Shown here piece by piece: positions 47,013 to 56,588 of a DNA stretch of 64,000 nucleotides. Source of the stretch: Methylophaga thalassica MP (GTDB taxonomy: Bacteria; Pseudomonadota; Gammaproteobacteria; Nitrosococcales; Methylophagaceae); assembly GCF_000214595.1 (NCBI RefSeq), contig NZ_AFIG01000001.1, positions 1,344,382 through 1,408,381 on the forward strand. Reading direction: 5' to 3'. Numbering within the stretch: position 1 is the stretch's first letter; each line of letters begins with the position of its first letter. The position numbers and the translations under genes were made by a program. The notes under the pieces are model-generated. The model was not told the DNA's origin, searched no databases, and saw only the letters and a list, made by a program, of their open reading frames with translations.

Positions 47013-47209
47013 AAAAACCACTTTCCTTAGAATTCAATATTACAAGCAATGACGTACAAAAAACTTCAGCAGATCATTCGCGAACGAGCATCCTTTTGTT
47101 GTGCTCTTACTCTCTATGCCAATCGAAAATGAAAAAGTGACAATTTATTTACACTTTTTTTGCAAAAACACGTTTTTAACACGCCCTTGGTGACCAGCTA
47201 TCTTGTTAT

Positions 47210-48550
47210 TTACTGTGATCGGAAACGAGATGCCACATGTTCAAGATCATCAAATACCAGCGTGCCTGCCGCTTTTTTAAAATTGAGGTAACTCTGAAGA
47301 TAGTTATAACGGGCCAGCAATAAATCTGCTTTGGCTTCAAATAACTGACTTTCCGCATTAAGCACATCAACATTGGTACGGGTGCCGCCTTTGATGCTTT
47401 TTTTGGTCGCGTGAACCAACATCTCAGCCGAGTTGACCGCCGTTCTGTAGGCTTTTAGTTTGCGTTTGGCATTGGACACCAGATTAAACTGCTGCTGTAA
47501 TTCCAGTGTTACCTTGTTCGCCGTCTCATCAAACTGTTCTTTGGCTTTATATAAATTAGCTTGTGACTGACGCACGCGCGCCGATGTCGCACCACCTGAA
47601 AAAATCGGTACTGTCACTTGCAAACCAACAGAACGGATGGTGGATTCCTGGTTATACGTATTGGTGGTATCAGAGGTATTGTTATTCCAGCTGGCAACTG
47701 CATCCAGCTTTGGCAAATGTCCGGCCTGACTGCGTTTTAGCTCCTGCTGTGCCACCTCAACGGCATAACGTTGAATGCTTAATTCGATATTATTTTGTAA
47801 CGCTATCGCTTCCCACTCGGCTAAATCATCAGTTTGCAGTGGCAGCAGCGTAAAGTTATCCAATAAGGGATCAATGCTTTCTGTTGTTCTGCCCAGGATT
47901 TGATCCAAGGCAGCCTGAGCATCACTAACGTTATCTCTGGCTTCAACGATATCGGCTTCAGCCAGATCGTATCGGGCTTGTGATTCCAGAATATCGGTCT
48001 TGGTGCCTTCACCGTGTTTATACATATACAGATTGGCCTGCATCTGTTCTTCATAGGCGGCTTTTTTACGTTCTGACAGTGACAACATATCTTTGGCATA
48101 TAAGACAGCAGCGTAGCGGTTAAACACACGTAAAATCAGTTCTTGATCACGAATGGCAAACTCCTGTTCACTCATTGATGTTTGTGCCAGCCCTTGTTTA
48201 TAACGGGCATAAGCATCAAAGTTTATCAATGGCTGCCGCAGCTGAACCGAAGCGGATTCACTGGTATATTCACGTTTTTCAGTCCGGCTGAATAAGCTGT
48301 TCTGATACTCAATATCCGCATGATTACGAAACCGCGAATAACTGGCTGTAATCATCGGTAATAAATTGGCCCGACCTAACGTTTTGTATTCCTTACCTGC
48401 CTGATACGCCTGATAAGCGGCCTTAAAGGTCGGATCATTAGCCCGTGCCAGCGTATATGCTTCAAGTAGATCTAATGCCTGTGCCTGATGGATAGATAAC
48501 GCCCCCATCACAGCAAGGTAAACAGCTTGTCTCCATAACGTCATATTCAC
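47210..48550 (-). CDS. TolC-family outer-membrane factor of the type I secretion system
   Basis: A 446-aa outer-membrane channel protein. A signal peptide (to QAQA, about 25) is followed by the two-fold repeated TolC alpha/beta architecture (LLEAYTLARANDPTFKAAY, then LEAIALQNNIELSIQRY). The GGTRTNVDVLNAE and later YNYLQSYLNFKKAAGTL segments are typical of exporters for RTX proteins. Its start overlaps the HlyD stop by one base. It is the last gene of the long secretion operon. Confidence 0.92.
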   Translation of the reverse strand: MNMTLWRQAVYLAVMGALSIHQAQALDLLEAYTLARANDPTFKAAYQAYQAGKEYKTLGRANLLPMITASYSRFRNHADIEYQNSLFSRTEKREYTSESASVQLRQPLINFDAYARYKQGLAQTSMSEQEFAIRDQELILRVFNRYAAVLYAKDMLSLSERKKAAYEEQMQANLYMYKHGEGTKTDILESQARYDLAEADIVEARDNVSDAQAALDQILGRTTESIDPLLDNFTLLPLQTDDLAEWEAIALQNNIELSIQRYAVEVAQQELKRSQAGHLPKLDAVASWNNNTSDTTNTYNQESTIRSVGLQVTVPIFSGGATSARVRQSQANLYKAKEQFDETANKVTLELQQQFNLVSNAKRKLKAYRTAVNSAEMLVHATKKSIKGGTRTNVDVLNAESQLFEAKADLLLARYNYLQSYLNFKKAAGTLVFDDLEHVASRFRSQ

Positions 48551-49905
48551 TACTCTTCGGTCATGGACAGTTTCAGGCGGTCAATAAACGGCTTGAGCAG
48601 ATAATTCATCATGGTTCGCTCACCGGTTTTAACAAACATTTCTACCGGCATACCCGGTTTCACAGTGAGATCCGGCATCATCTCTATGCCTTCAGGCGAG
48701 ACCTTGGCAATTAACTGGTAATAGGGCTCACCGGTTATTTCATCAATCAAACGATCAGCCGATATCTGGGTGACTTCACCCGGTACATGCGGCGTCAGGT
48801 TTCGATTAAATGCGGTAAACATTAACTCTACAGGCAAACCGGCACGGACTTTATCAATTAAATGCACGGGCAATTGCCCTTCGACAACCAAGGAATCTTC
48901 GCTGGGCACGATGTCCATCATTTTAAATCCGGGAGCGACCACCGCCCCTTCAGTGAATACCTTGAGTCCAACCACAATGCCAGAGGCTGGCGCTCTCACC
49001 AGTACCTTTTCCAAATCATAGTCCAGACCGGTTAACTGACTGCCTAACGCATCGACTTGTCTTTGTACCTCTGACAGCTGCTCTCTGACTTGCTCTTTAT
49101 ATTCCTGCTCGCGACGTAAGCGGCTTAGTTTGAGTTCACTGACCTGACTCTGAGCACGGGCAATATTGCCAATATCTTCTGAAATAGTGGCATTGATTTG
49201 TGCCGCGGTTTGCTCCAGTTCCAATAGACGATTACGGGCCACATAACCTTCTTTTTCCAACTCGCGGATGCCTTCGAGCTGTTCGTTAATATAGGTCAGT
49301 TGCTCTTCTTTATTTTTACGTGAAGCTTGTAGGCCTTTGGTTTGTGAGATTAAGCCATTAATGTTTTCACTAATGGCGGATAACTCACTTTTTAGGGTAT
49401 TGCGGCGTGAGAAAAACACTTCTTTTTGCGTTTCCAGATAGCTCGTCACCCGTGGGTTATCTGATATTTCGGCTAGCATCGCTGGAAACTCAATCTTGTC
49501 TTTATCATCTCGCTCAGCAATCAAACGGGCCTCAGTGGCTTTGGCGATGTAATATTGCACCCGGTTGGTTTCAGCATTGGCCTTCGCCTGAACATTGTTC
49601 ATTCTGACCAAGACATCGCCTGCTTTCACCACCGAGCCCTCTTTGATCAGAATCGCATCGACCGTGCCGCCATCCTGATACTGCACGGCCTTTTTATTAG
49701 TAGCGACAGAGACTTTGCCATTTAACGGGACGCCCTTGTCTAAAGGTGCCAGTAAAGCCCAGACTAAAAAACCACCAAATCCTGCCAGTACGATTAACCA
49801 GCCCATCCGGGTGTATTTTTGGATATCGGTACTGATGGTTTGACTCACGGCCTCGGGCTGTTGATGACGAGATTCAGACTGTGTTGTACTCATAGATTCG
49901 CTCAT
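48550..49905 (-). CDS. HlyD/PrtE-family membrane fusion protein
   Basis: A 451-aa periplasmic adaptor. An N-terminal cytoplasmic stretch and one membrane helix (36-54) lead to a biotinyl-lipoyl half (VDAILIKEGSVVKAGDVLVRM), a long coiled coil (about 105-300) and the returning lipoyl/beta-barrel part (LVRAPASGIVVGLKVFTEGAVV), ending in a conserved MFVKTGERT. It links the ABC exporter to the TolC-like channel. The ABC gene ends 2 bases upstream. Confidence 0.94.
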   Translation of the reverse strand: MSESMSTTQSESRHQQPEAVSQTISTDIQKYTRMGWLIVLAGFGGFLVWALLAPLDKGVPLNGKVSVATNKKAVQYQDGGTVDAILIKEGSVVKAGDVLVRMNNVQAKANAETNRVQYYIAKATEARLIAERDDKDKIEFPAMLAEISDNPRVTSYLETQKEVFFSRRNTLKSELSAISENINGLISQTKGLQASRKNKEEQLTYINEQLEGIRELEKEGYVARNRLLELEQTAAQINATISEDIGNIARAQSQVSELKLSRLRREQEYKEQVREQLSEVQRQVDALGSQLTGLDYDLEKVLVRAPASGIVVGLKVFTEGAVVAPGFKMMDIVPSEDSLVVEGQLPVHLIDKVRAGLPVELMFTAFNRNLTPHVPGEVTQISADRLIDEITGEPYYQLIAKVSPEGIEMMPDLTVKPGMPVEMFVKTGERTMMNYLLKPFIDRLKLSMTEE

Positions 49906-49907
49906 AG

Positions 49908-51638
49908 TTATGCTGCCGATGTTGCTTTTGCCGGGGTGCTTTTATTTTTCTGTTTATTAGCCAGTGTCGCCATCACCTCTTTGGTCGGACCAAACAGTTG
50001 TGCAGTGCCATCGACTAACAGCAGTAACTTGCTGGTTGCCGCTAAAGCATTAGAACGATGGGTAATCATCACTATGGTTTTGCCACGTTGTTGGAGGCGT
50101 TTTATGGTATTAATCAGTGCCTGTTCACCGGTTTCATCCAGATTAGAATTCGGTTCATCCAGCACCAATAAGGAAGGATCGTCATAAATTGCACGTGCCA
50201 GCCCCAGACGCTGCTTTTGACCACCTGAAAGTCCGGCGCCATCGTCGCCGAGTCGGGTGTCATAGCCCTCTGGCAATCGTAAAATCATGTCGTGAACACC
50301 CGCCTGCTGGGCTGCTGAAATCACCTTACTGGGATTCACTTCACCAAAACGGGCGATATTTTCACTGACAGTGCCAGCAAATAGTTCGATGTTTTGTGGT
50401 AAATAACCGATATATGGGCCAAGCTCATGTTTATTCCACTGAAAAATATCAGCCGAATCGAGACGCACATGTCCCGCTGCCGTGGATGCAATGCCAACCA
50501 ATGCTCGCGCCAATGTCGACTTACCTGCACCACTGGGACCAATAATGCCAAGCACATCCCCGGGGGCGATAGAAAAGCTGACATTTCTCAGTGTTGGCAC
50601 TGTTCCACCCGCCGGAATTACCGTAATGGCTTCTACCGTCACCAGACCTTTGGGTTTGGGCAAAGGCATATTCACCTCACGGGCAGGGTTTGCCGTCAAC
50701 AGTTCATTAATCCGACCATAGGCACTTTTCGCCCCGCTCCAGGTTTTCCAGACACTCATCAGTTGCTCGACAGGAGTCAGTGCACGGCCCATTAAAATCG
50801 AGGCCACAATCATCATGCCCGGGGTGATTTTATCTTCCAGCACCAATAAACCACCGAGCCCGAGAATCAATGACTGCAATGACAATCTGACAAAACGGCT
50901 GATGGCAGAAATGACGCCTGACTTTTCACTGGCATCGCCCTGTAATAATAAAAACCGACATTGCAGTTTGTACCAACGCGACATCAGGTTGGGCAGCATG
51001 CCCATCGCTTCGATCACTTCTGCATTACGTAAATTATTGGTCGCCAGATTATTCGCTGCGATGGACGCTTCATTCGCTTCTGATAAAGGCTTTTTAGATA
51101 CACGTTCATTGGCAATAGCCAAGGCAATCAATGTCAATGAACCAAACAAGGCAAAGAAGCCCAGCGAGGTATCAAACAAAAAGATGATAAACAGATAAAT
51201 GGGAAACCACGGTGCATCAAAAAAGGCGAATAAGGCATTGCCGCTCATAAACTGGCGGATACTGGTCAGGTCTTGCAGAAACTGGCCAGCATTAACACCG
51301 GCTCTTTTCAAACTCTGTTCAAATGCCGCGGTGTACACCCGTTTATTCAGCATCATATCGAGCTTGGCAGAGACCCGGATCAACACAAAACTACGTACAA
51401 ACTCCAGACCGCCCAGCACTAGATAAGCACCCACCACCATCACGGTCAGCATTAATAAAGTCGACTCATTACGACTGGTCAGCACTCGATCATAGACCTG
51501 CAACATATACAGCGACGGCGTCAGCATCAGAATATTCAAAATAGCACTGAAAATCCCCACCGTAATAAACACGGATTTAAAGGCGAGCAACGACTCGGCG
51601 ATTTCATTCTTTGTAGTTTTAAGCGGCTTCTTCACCAT
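49908..51638 (-). CDS. Type I secretion ABC transporter (PrtD/AprD family)
   Basis: About 576 aa. The N-terminal six-helix membrane domain is followed by an ABC ATPase with Walker A GPSGAGKST, signature LSGGQKQRLGLARA and Walker B LLVLDEPNSNLD. There is no C39 peptidase domain, as expected for exporters of RTX proteases and lipases with C-terminal signals. I choose the second ATG (51638), with AAGGTG upstream; the ATG at 51650 lacks a ribosome site. It follows the last pseudopilin by only 43 bases, so it looks co-transcribed with the pilus-like genes. Confidence 0.94.
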   Translation of the reverse strand: MVKKPLKTTKNEIAESLLAFKSVFITVGIFSAILNILMLTPSLYMLQVYDRVLTSRNESTLLMLTVMVVGAYLVLGGLEFVRSFVLIRVSAKLDMMLNKRVYTAAFEQSLKRAGVNAGQFLQDLTSIRQFMSGNALFAFFDAPWFPIYLFIIFLFDTSLGFFALFGSLTLIALAIANERVSKKPLSEANEASIAANNLATNNLRNAEVIEAMGMLPNLMSRWYKLQCRFLLLQGDASEKSGVISAISRFVRLSLQSLILGLGGLLVLEDKITPGMMIVASILMGRALTPVEQLMSVWKTWSGAKSAYGRINELLTANPAREVNMPLPKPKGLVTVEAITVIPAGGTVPTLRNVSFSIAPGDVLGIIGPSGAGKSTLARALVGIASTAAGHVRLDSADIFQWNKHELGPYIGYLPQNIELFAGTVSENIARFGEVNPSKVISAAQQAGVHDMILRLPEGYDTRLGDDGAGLSGGQKQRLGLARAIYDDPSLLVLDEPNSNLDETGEQALINTIKRLQQRGKTIVMITHRSNALAATSKLLLLVDGTAQLFGPTKEVMATLANKQKNKSTPAKATSAA

Positions 51639-51681
51639 GGTCACCTTCATTTTTGTTGCGTGTTGTCAGAGGGTTTGCCTC

Positions 51682-52152
51682 TTATGAGCGATAGTCTTCT
51701 ACGTAGACAAAAAACCATTCAGCGTAATAATCCTTATCCTCAAACTCCTGGTAGATAGGCCGAAAATTTTTCTGTTTGAACGGTTTATCACCGGACAGAC
51801 TATTAATGCCCATCACCCCGCCACTGGGGGCGACAACAATGCCCCAGCCTTCGCGTTGTGTCATAGGATCGATATAAAGCTTTCTCAGATAACGTTGTGG
51901 TGTAGGAAACCTGTCGTCATATAACAAGGCTTCCAAATTGGGGGGGTACTGTTTCACTACGCCCGGTGTGGCGTTGTAATAGCGACCAATGGCTTTACGG
52001 ATGGTGTCACCCACTTTTAATAACTCCTGTTCCCGCTGACGCTGAACCACATCACTCCAACGGGCAGTTGCCTGGGTTAACACGTAACCGGCAATCACCA
52101 GCAAACACAGCATGCCAAGCAAGATAAAACCTTGTTGCTTACCACTCGGCAT
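51682..52152 (-). CDS. Type II-like pseudopilin, atypical leader
   Basis: A 156-aa pilin-like protein. The leader QQG-FILLGMLCLLVIAGYVL fits a prepilin cleavage after G8, but position +5 is leucine-glycine rather than the usual glutamate, so it is a minor-pilin type. A GspG-like globular domain follows (KAIGRYYNATPG, NLEALLYDDRF, YLRKLYIDPMT). It overlaps the previous pseudopilin gene by 14 bases. Confidence 0.82.
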   Translation of the reverse strand: MPSGKQQGFILLGMLCLLVIAGYVLTQATARWSDVVQRQREQELLKVGDTIRKAIGRYYNATPGVVKQYPPNLEALLYDDRFPTPQRYLRKLYIDPMTQREGWGIVVAPSGGVMGINSLSGDKPFKQKNFRPIYQEFEDKDYYAEWFFVYVEDYRS

Positions 52153-52522
52153 ACGGGGTTCCTTCCGAGGAGATCAACTCCGAGTCGCTATAAACATTAG
52201 CAATATCGCCTTCGTAATAACTGTCTTTGGGCGGAGTAAATACCCAGGTGTCACGTCGATCGGTAATCGGGTCTACCGGCACTTCACGTAAATAACGCCC
52301 GTCAACTAACTGCTCAAGGGTGTCCGGATAGGCATTTCTGTCGGCAAAATATTGGTCAATCGCACTACGCATGACGATCAAATCATGACGTAGCACTTTT
52401 TCTTTTGAACGATCTATAGAGGCGAAATAACGTGGCGCCACTAGACTCAATAAAATGGCGATAATGGTTAATACCACTAATATTTCCACTAAGGTAAAGC
52501 CTTTATTCGTCTTCATTACCAT
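52139..52522 (-). CDS. Type II-like pseudopilin (GspG-type)
   Basis: 127 aa with a canonical prepilin signal NKG-FTLVEILVVLTIIAILLSL (cleavage after G8, E at +5) and a short GspG-like domain (AIDQYFADRNAYPDTLEQLV, then REVPVDPITD). It overlaps both neighbours (7 and 14 bases), so the three pseudopilins are translated as a set. Confidence 0.88.
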   Translation of the reverse strand: MVMKTNKGFTLVEILVVLTIIAILLSLVAPRYFASIDRSKEKVLRHDLIVMRSAIDQYFADRNAYPDTLEQLVDGRYLREVPVDPITDRRDTWVFTPPKDSYYEGDIANVYSDSELISSEGTPYAEW

Positions 52523-52998
52523 TCCTTGTATGGCTGTTGATTAATACCCATTCCATTGGATAGTGAATACACGTCGTACACATCATCACCGGCAGATTTA
52601 TCCTCAAAAGAACTTTCGTAGCTACGTAATCCCCAGGTTTCGGCATTACTTAAGCTGGGGTCACTGGCAAACGGATCACGTGGAATACGTCTAAGGAAAT
52701 AGATCTTTTTGTGTTCCGGATCTTGTGCATCTTCAACACCATCCACCAGCATTTGCAGGCTTTCCGGATAGCCAGAGGCGTCATCAGAGAGTTCAATCCG
52801 ACCGTCATCCACCGCTTGTTTATAGGCGTCAATCGCATCGCGTATTTGCCAGAGCACCCGCTTTAGTTCCTGCTCTTTATTACGTTGAGCACTGAGTTGC
52901 ACTAACGGCGCTGCGGAGCTGACAATCAGCGCCAATAACGTTAGCGCTACTAACAACTCAATTAATGTAAAACCCTGCTGTTTTCTGTTTCCAGGCAT
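52516..52998 (-). CDS. Type II-like pseudopilin
   Basis: 160 aa with a prepilin leader QQG-FTLIELLVALTLLALIVS (cleavage after G9, E at +5). The globular part repeats the GspG-like pattern (IRDAIDAYKQAVDDG, YPESLQMLVDG, LRRIPRDPF) and ends near an acidic, possibly calcium-binding stretch. It starts 5 bases after the secretin stop. Confidence 0.88.
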   Translation of the reverse strand: MPGNRKQQGFTLIELLVALTLLALIVSSAAPLVQLSAQRNKEQELKRVLWQIRDAIDAYKQAVDDGRIELSDDASGYPESLQMLVDGVEDAQDPEHKKIYFLRRIPRDPFASDPSLSNAETWGLRSYESSFEDKSAGDDVYDVYSLSNGMGINQQPYKEW

Positions 52999-53003
52999 CT
53001 TGA

Positions 53004-54971
53004 TTACATGCCTCCATAGCTATCTTTTTGCAGGATTTGATCAGCAAACTCCTGAGCTGTTTTGGCGTTATCGCGTTGCCTTTCGTCATCTGTGGGCACC
53101 ACAGGCGGTGGCGCTGAAGAGTAAGCAGGTTGATACGCAGGCTGAGGCTGTGGCATGCCGCCGTATTGACCTTGCCCATTTTTCGCAGAATGGTTAATCC
53201 CAGATGGGAAAGCGGTATACACCGAGTTTGCTGGCACAATGTTATGCAGAATGCGTGGGGTAATTAATAAGACAATCTCGTTTTTCTGTCTGTCTTTATT
53301 CTTATCGGTGAAGAAACGACCAATAAAGGGTAAACCCGATAAACCTGGTACTTTGTAGTCGGTATTGGTCTCATCATCTTTGAATAACCCTGCCAGAATC
53401 TGCGTTTCACCATCTTTTAAAGACAAGGTGGTATCAGCATTACGGCTACCAATCGAATAGGCCACCACGCCACTACTGGAGGTGATTTGGTCAATGATAT
53501 TACTGACTTCCAGTTTGACCTTAATCGATACCTGGTTCTGAATCAGGATAGTCGGCTCCACTTCCAGTTTGATGCCCACTTCAATGTAACTGACCGACTG
53601 GGAAACAAAACCCGTTGAGTTCGACACACTGGTTAATACCGGCACTTTATCGCCAACATGGATCTTGGCTTTATCGCGGTTTTTCACTCGTATTTTCGGG
53701 TTGGCTAATAGATTGGTATCGGTGTCTTTTTGCATCAGGTTTAATGCCAGCACCGGATCGGTCACCGTGAACACCCCCATACCGGAATTGAACTCTTTCA
53801 GCTCGGCTAAGGTCAGTCGCCCATCGACATCATCTTCACCACGCACACCCAGCGCGGCCGACGTAGGATAACGAATGCCAATCTCTTCCAGATTACGGCG
53901 ATTGACCTCCATTACCTCCACTTCCAGCATCACTTCAGGTTCAACCAGATCCTGAGAAGCAATCAGTTTTTCAGCGGTTTTTATCGACTCCAGACTGTCT
54001 CGCATCACCAGCGTATTCAGCTTCTCATCGACGTAGACATCTTCCACTTTTAATACTGTTTGCAACAAAGCCAGGGCTTGTTTGGCATCCATATTGTTCA
54101 GGTAAAAGCTGCGTACATATAACTCTTCGTATTCCTGACTACGGCTTAATGGATAAATCAGAATGGTGTTTTCATTCAGGATTTTTTTACCCAGTTGATT
54201 TGTCGTCAGAATGGTGTCAATCGCTTCTTTGATAGGCGTATCACGCAGCATAATGCTGGTTTGCATGGCATCGCTGAGTTCACGGTCAAAGGTGAAATTT
54301 AAATCCCCTGCTTTGCCGATATACTCAAAAACCGATTTGATAGGGGCATTGTTAAATTCCAGACTGACTGACTTTTTAAACGCCGATTTGATGTGTGGCA
54401 CCGCAGTGACTTTCTCAATGGCCTGTTCATCGAGCTTTTCAAATAACTGTCTGGCCGCTTCATTGGTTGAGTCTTCCGCCAGCACCACACGCACTAAGCT
54501 ACGAGCGGTATCAAAGTCCTGTTTGGCAAATGCCTGTTCAGCACTTTGTATGATGGTTTCGTGCTTTTGCGCACTCGCCACTTTTTTCAATCCATTCAGG
54601 GCGCGTTGATTTTCGGGTGCCAGTGCCAACACCTGATTAAAAGTTTTCTCAGCCACTAATGGTTGATGATTATCCAGTGCCGTGTGAGCAGACTGTAACA
54701 GCCCGGCGATTTTCATCTCCTGCTGCAGTTTTAAGGTATTGCGATATTCCGGGTTAAGCGGGTATTGCGTGGTTAACTGTTTTAATTTGGCAATGCCTTC
54801 ATCCACCTGCCCATAAGCAATCAATCGTTTTGCAGCGATAAACTCGGCATCGGTGTATTGCTGCTGTTGCGTCTCCTGCATACTGCTACAGCTTTGCAAA
54901 CACGCTAAAAGCACCAGCAATGCCGAACGTCTTATTATCCGTAACCTTTTTTGATCCCTAGCTATTCTCAA
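53004..54971 (-). CDS. Secretin lipoprotein with TPR and STN domains (GspD/PilQ/MshL-like)
   Basis: A 655-aa outer-membrane channel. The start is a TTG at 54971 with GGAG upstream, overlapping the previous stop (TTGA). A signal sequence ends at LLAC (C24), a lipobox. TPR-like repeats fill about 40-180. An STN/N0 domain (about 208-275) and N1 domain precede the secretin core (about 380-600), which includes VPVLTSVSNSTG, VSYIEVGIKLEVEPTI and the closing VPGLSGLPFIGRFF and IVLLITPRIL. The C-terminus is Pro/Gln-rich. It would let a pilus or substrate cross the outer membrane. Confidence 0.92.
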   Translation of the reverse strand: MRIARDQKRLRIIRRSALLVLLACLQSCSSMQETQQQQYTDAEFIAAKRLIAYGQVDEGIAKLKQLTTQYPLNPEYRNTLKLQQEMKIAGLLQSAHTALDNHQPLVAEKTFNQVLALAPENQRALNGLKKVASAQKHETIIQSAEQAFAKQDFDTARSLVRVVLAEDSTNEAARQLFEKLDEQAIEKVTAVPHIKSAFKKSVSLEFNNAPIKSVFEYIGKAGDLNFTFDRELSDAMQTSIMLRDTPIKEAIDTILTTNQLGKKILNENTILIYPLSRSQEYEELYVRSFYLNNMDAKQALALLQTVLKVEDVYVDEKLNTLVMRDSLESIKTAEKLIASQDLVEPEVMLEVEVMEVNRRNLEEIGIRYPTSAALGVRGEDDVDGRLTLAELKEFNSGMGVFTVTDPVLALNLMQKDTDTNLLANPKIRVKNRDKAKIHVGDKVPVLTSVSNSTGFVSQSVSYIEVGIKLEVEPTILIQNQVSIKVKLEVSNIIDQITSSSGVVAYSIGSRNADTTLSLKDGETQILAGLFKDDETNTDYKVPGLSGLPFIGRFFTDKNKDRQKNEIVLLITPRILHNIVPANSVYTAFPSGINHSAKNGQGQYGGMPQPQPAYQPAYSSAPPPVVPTDDERQRDNAKTAQEFADQILQKDSYGGM

Positions 54972-55510
54972 AGTACTGCTCCAATTTCAACACGAATCTG
55001 TGTCTGTGTTGGTAAGTTGAGTAAAATCATTTCTGTTGAATGAATCGCTTTCACCTGCCACACCTTTTCCAGCGTATCGCCTGCCCGCACAACGTAGTTT
55101 TCACGTCCATTGGTCAGGAATACGCGCATTTCTCCATCTTCAATCAGCTTGCCTACATAGGTGTATGGGTTTACAGGGGGGGCCGGTGGTCTCGGTGCCA
55201 CGGCAATGGGCTGGCTTTCCTGCTTTGCCTGAGGCAATGCAAATAAATCAACCGGTACATCAATGATTCTTTTTCGTAAGGTAAAACGGCTGTTGTTATC
55301 CGCCTGGGCAACAACGAATGTCTCTTGCGTCTGAACGGCTTGTTTCTGAATCTGTTGTGTCTGTTCGCTGTGTGTTTGTACATGATCAGGGGCTACCACA
55401 ACGACTTCGGTCATATCGTTATCTGGCTCATCCTGCAGTTCAACAAACACCACCAAAAGCAATGTCAGTGCTAAACCCACCCACACCAAATTGTCTTTCA
55501 GCTTCTGCAT
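54968..55510 (-). CDS. PilP/MshK-like periplasmic linker protein
   Basis: 180 aa. One N-terminal membrane helix (9-25) is followed by a Gln/Thr-rich flexible region and a C-terminal beta domain (YTYVGKLIEDGEMRVFL, VVRAGDTLEKVWQVKAI) resembling PilP/GspC homology regions, which connect the inner-membrane platform with the secretin. It overlaps the PilO-like gene by one base and the secretin by four. Confidence 0.75.
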   Translation of the reverse strand: MQKLKDNLVWVGLALTLLLVVFVELQDEPDNDMTEVVVVAPDHVQTHSEQTQQIQKQAVQTQETFVVAQADNNSRFTLRKRIIDVPVDLFALPQAKQESQPIAVAPRPPAPPVNPYTYVGKLIEDGEMRVFLTNGRENYVVRAGDTLEKVWQVKAIHSTEMILLNLPTQTQIRVEIGAVL

Positions 55511-56082
55511 CAGTGTTTACCATCCGCTTTGGTGTAGAGCACAAACTCGATATTGGCTTTCACCTGCTCGCTACGCATATTGTCACGTTTAAAATTAATA
55601 TGGCTTAGCGCCATGCTTTGCTGACGGTTCATGATTTCCGTCACCACATTTCTAATCGCTGGATAGGCACCTTCCAGAGGAAATTTGATGTGATAAAGCA
55701 CCATGCTCGATTGCGGGACTTCGCGTGTTGAGTAATCAGAACGGTTCAGTTTTAAGCCATGCTGTTCAATCACCGTTAATACATCAGCAATGTTTTTATT
55801 GGCCTGTGTTTGCTCAGGCAAGGCCTGATAAAAACGTTGTGTGATCTGAGTGGATCGTGGTTCATGTTGAATATCGACGGGTGTGTGTTGAGCCAAATCA
55901 TCAATCGTTAATCGCAGTTTTTCTGCCTGCTCATTATTGGCCTGAATCATCATTGAAATCACGATACTGACCAGCAATAACCCTACTGCCAGATTGCCTT
56001 GCCAACCCCACTGCCTAAGCTGGTAAAGCAGCCATTGTCCGTAATGTTCCATCATGACTTTTTGCATCAGTGCTCTACCCAC
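55510..56082 (-). CDS. PilO/GspM-like inner-membrane assembly protein
   Basis: 190 aa with one membrane helix (about 27-46), then a coiled segment and a small ferredoxin-like domain (HGLKLNRSDYSTREVPQSSM, YHIKFPLEGAYPAIRNVVTEIM) as in PilO and GspM. It is the second half of a PilN-PilO-type pair and overlaps the PilN-like gene by 16 bases. Confidence 0.8.
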   Translation of the reverse strand: MGRALMQKVMMEHYGQWLLYQLRQWGWQGNLAVGLLLVSIVISMMIQANNEQAEKLRLTIDDLAQHTPVDIQHEPRSTQITQRFYQALPEQTQANKNIADVLTVIEQHGLKLNRSDYSTREVPQSSMVLYHIKFPLEGAYPAIRNVVTEIMNRQQSMALSHINFKRDNMRSEQVKANIEFVLYTKADGKH

Positions 56083-56588
56083 GTCACTAATAACTCAAAC
56101 TGTGTGGCCTCTTTGCCATCGAGACGAACTGATTCAGTCGATAACAAGCTTACTGAGCTCACCATGGCTTGCTTTTTTAATTCGTCGATATACGCCAGGA
56201 TCTCATCCACTGGAGAGGTAATCGCGATGATCTGCACAGTGTTTGTCTTCGCATTAGGCTCAATGGCAACCAGATTGATACTGTCAAACCGAGATTCTTC
56301 TAATGCAAAAAACAGTTGTGACCACGGGCGCACAATCTCATTAATAGCCACATTCACTGCATCCAGTTCCGCCTGTTCACGTTCCGATAAAGGCTGTGCT
56401 GTCGATTTCGATTCTGTGGTTCGGCTATAGCGGGCTTTTTCCTGTTTTAATTCCGCCAGTCGGGCATTGCTCTGTTGTAAAAAGAACAGACTTAACAACA
56501 CCGCTAATACCGCCACAGATAATAAAAATGATGCCAGCGGCTTGGGTGCAGAGGTGTGCAAACGGTGATTAAGATGAATCGTTTTCAT
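56067..56588 (-). CDS. PilN-like inner-membrane assembly protein
   Basis: 173 aa with one membrane helix (about 19-38), a coiled coil (NARLAELKQEKARYSRTTES) and a PilN-type C-terminal domain (PWSQLFFALEESRFDSINLVAIEP, IDELKKQAMVSSVSLLSTES). Its first bases overlap the stop of the PilM-like gene by four. With the PilO- and PilP-like genes it would form the inner-membrane scaffold. Confidence 0.82.
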   Translation of the reverse strand: MKTIHLNHRLHTSAPKPLASFLLSVAVLAVLLSLFFLQQSNARLAELKQEKARYSRTTESKSTAQPLSEREQAELDAVNVAINEIVRPWSQLFFALEESRFDSINLVAIEPNAKTNTVQIIAITSPVDEILAYIDELKKQAMVSSVSLLSTESVRLDGKEATQFELLVTWVEH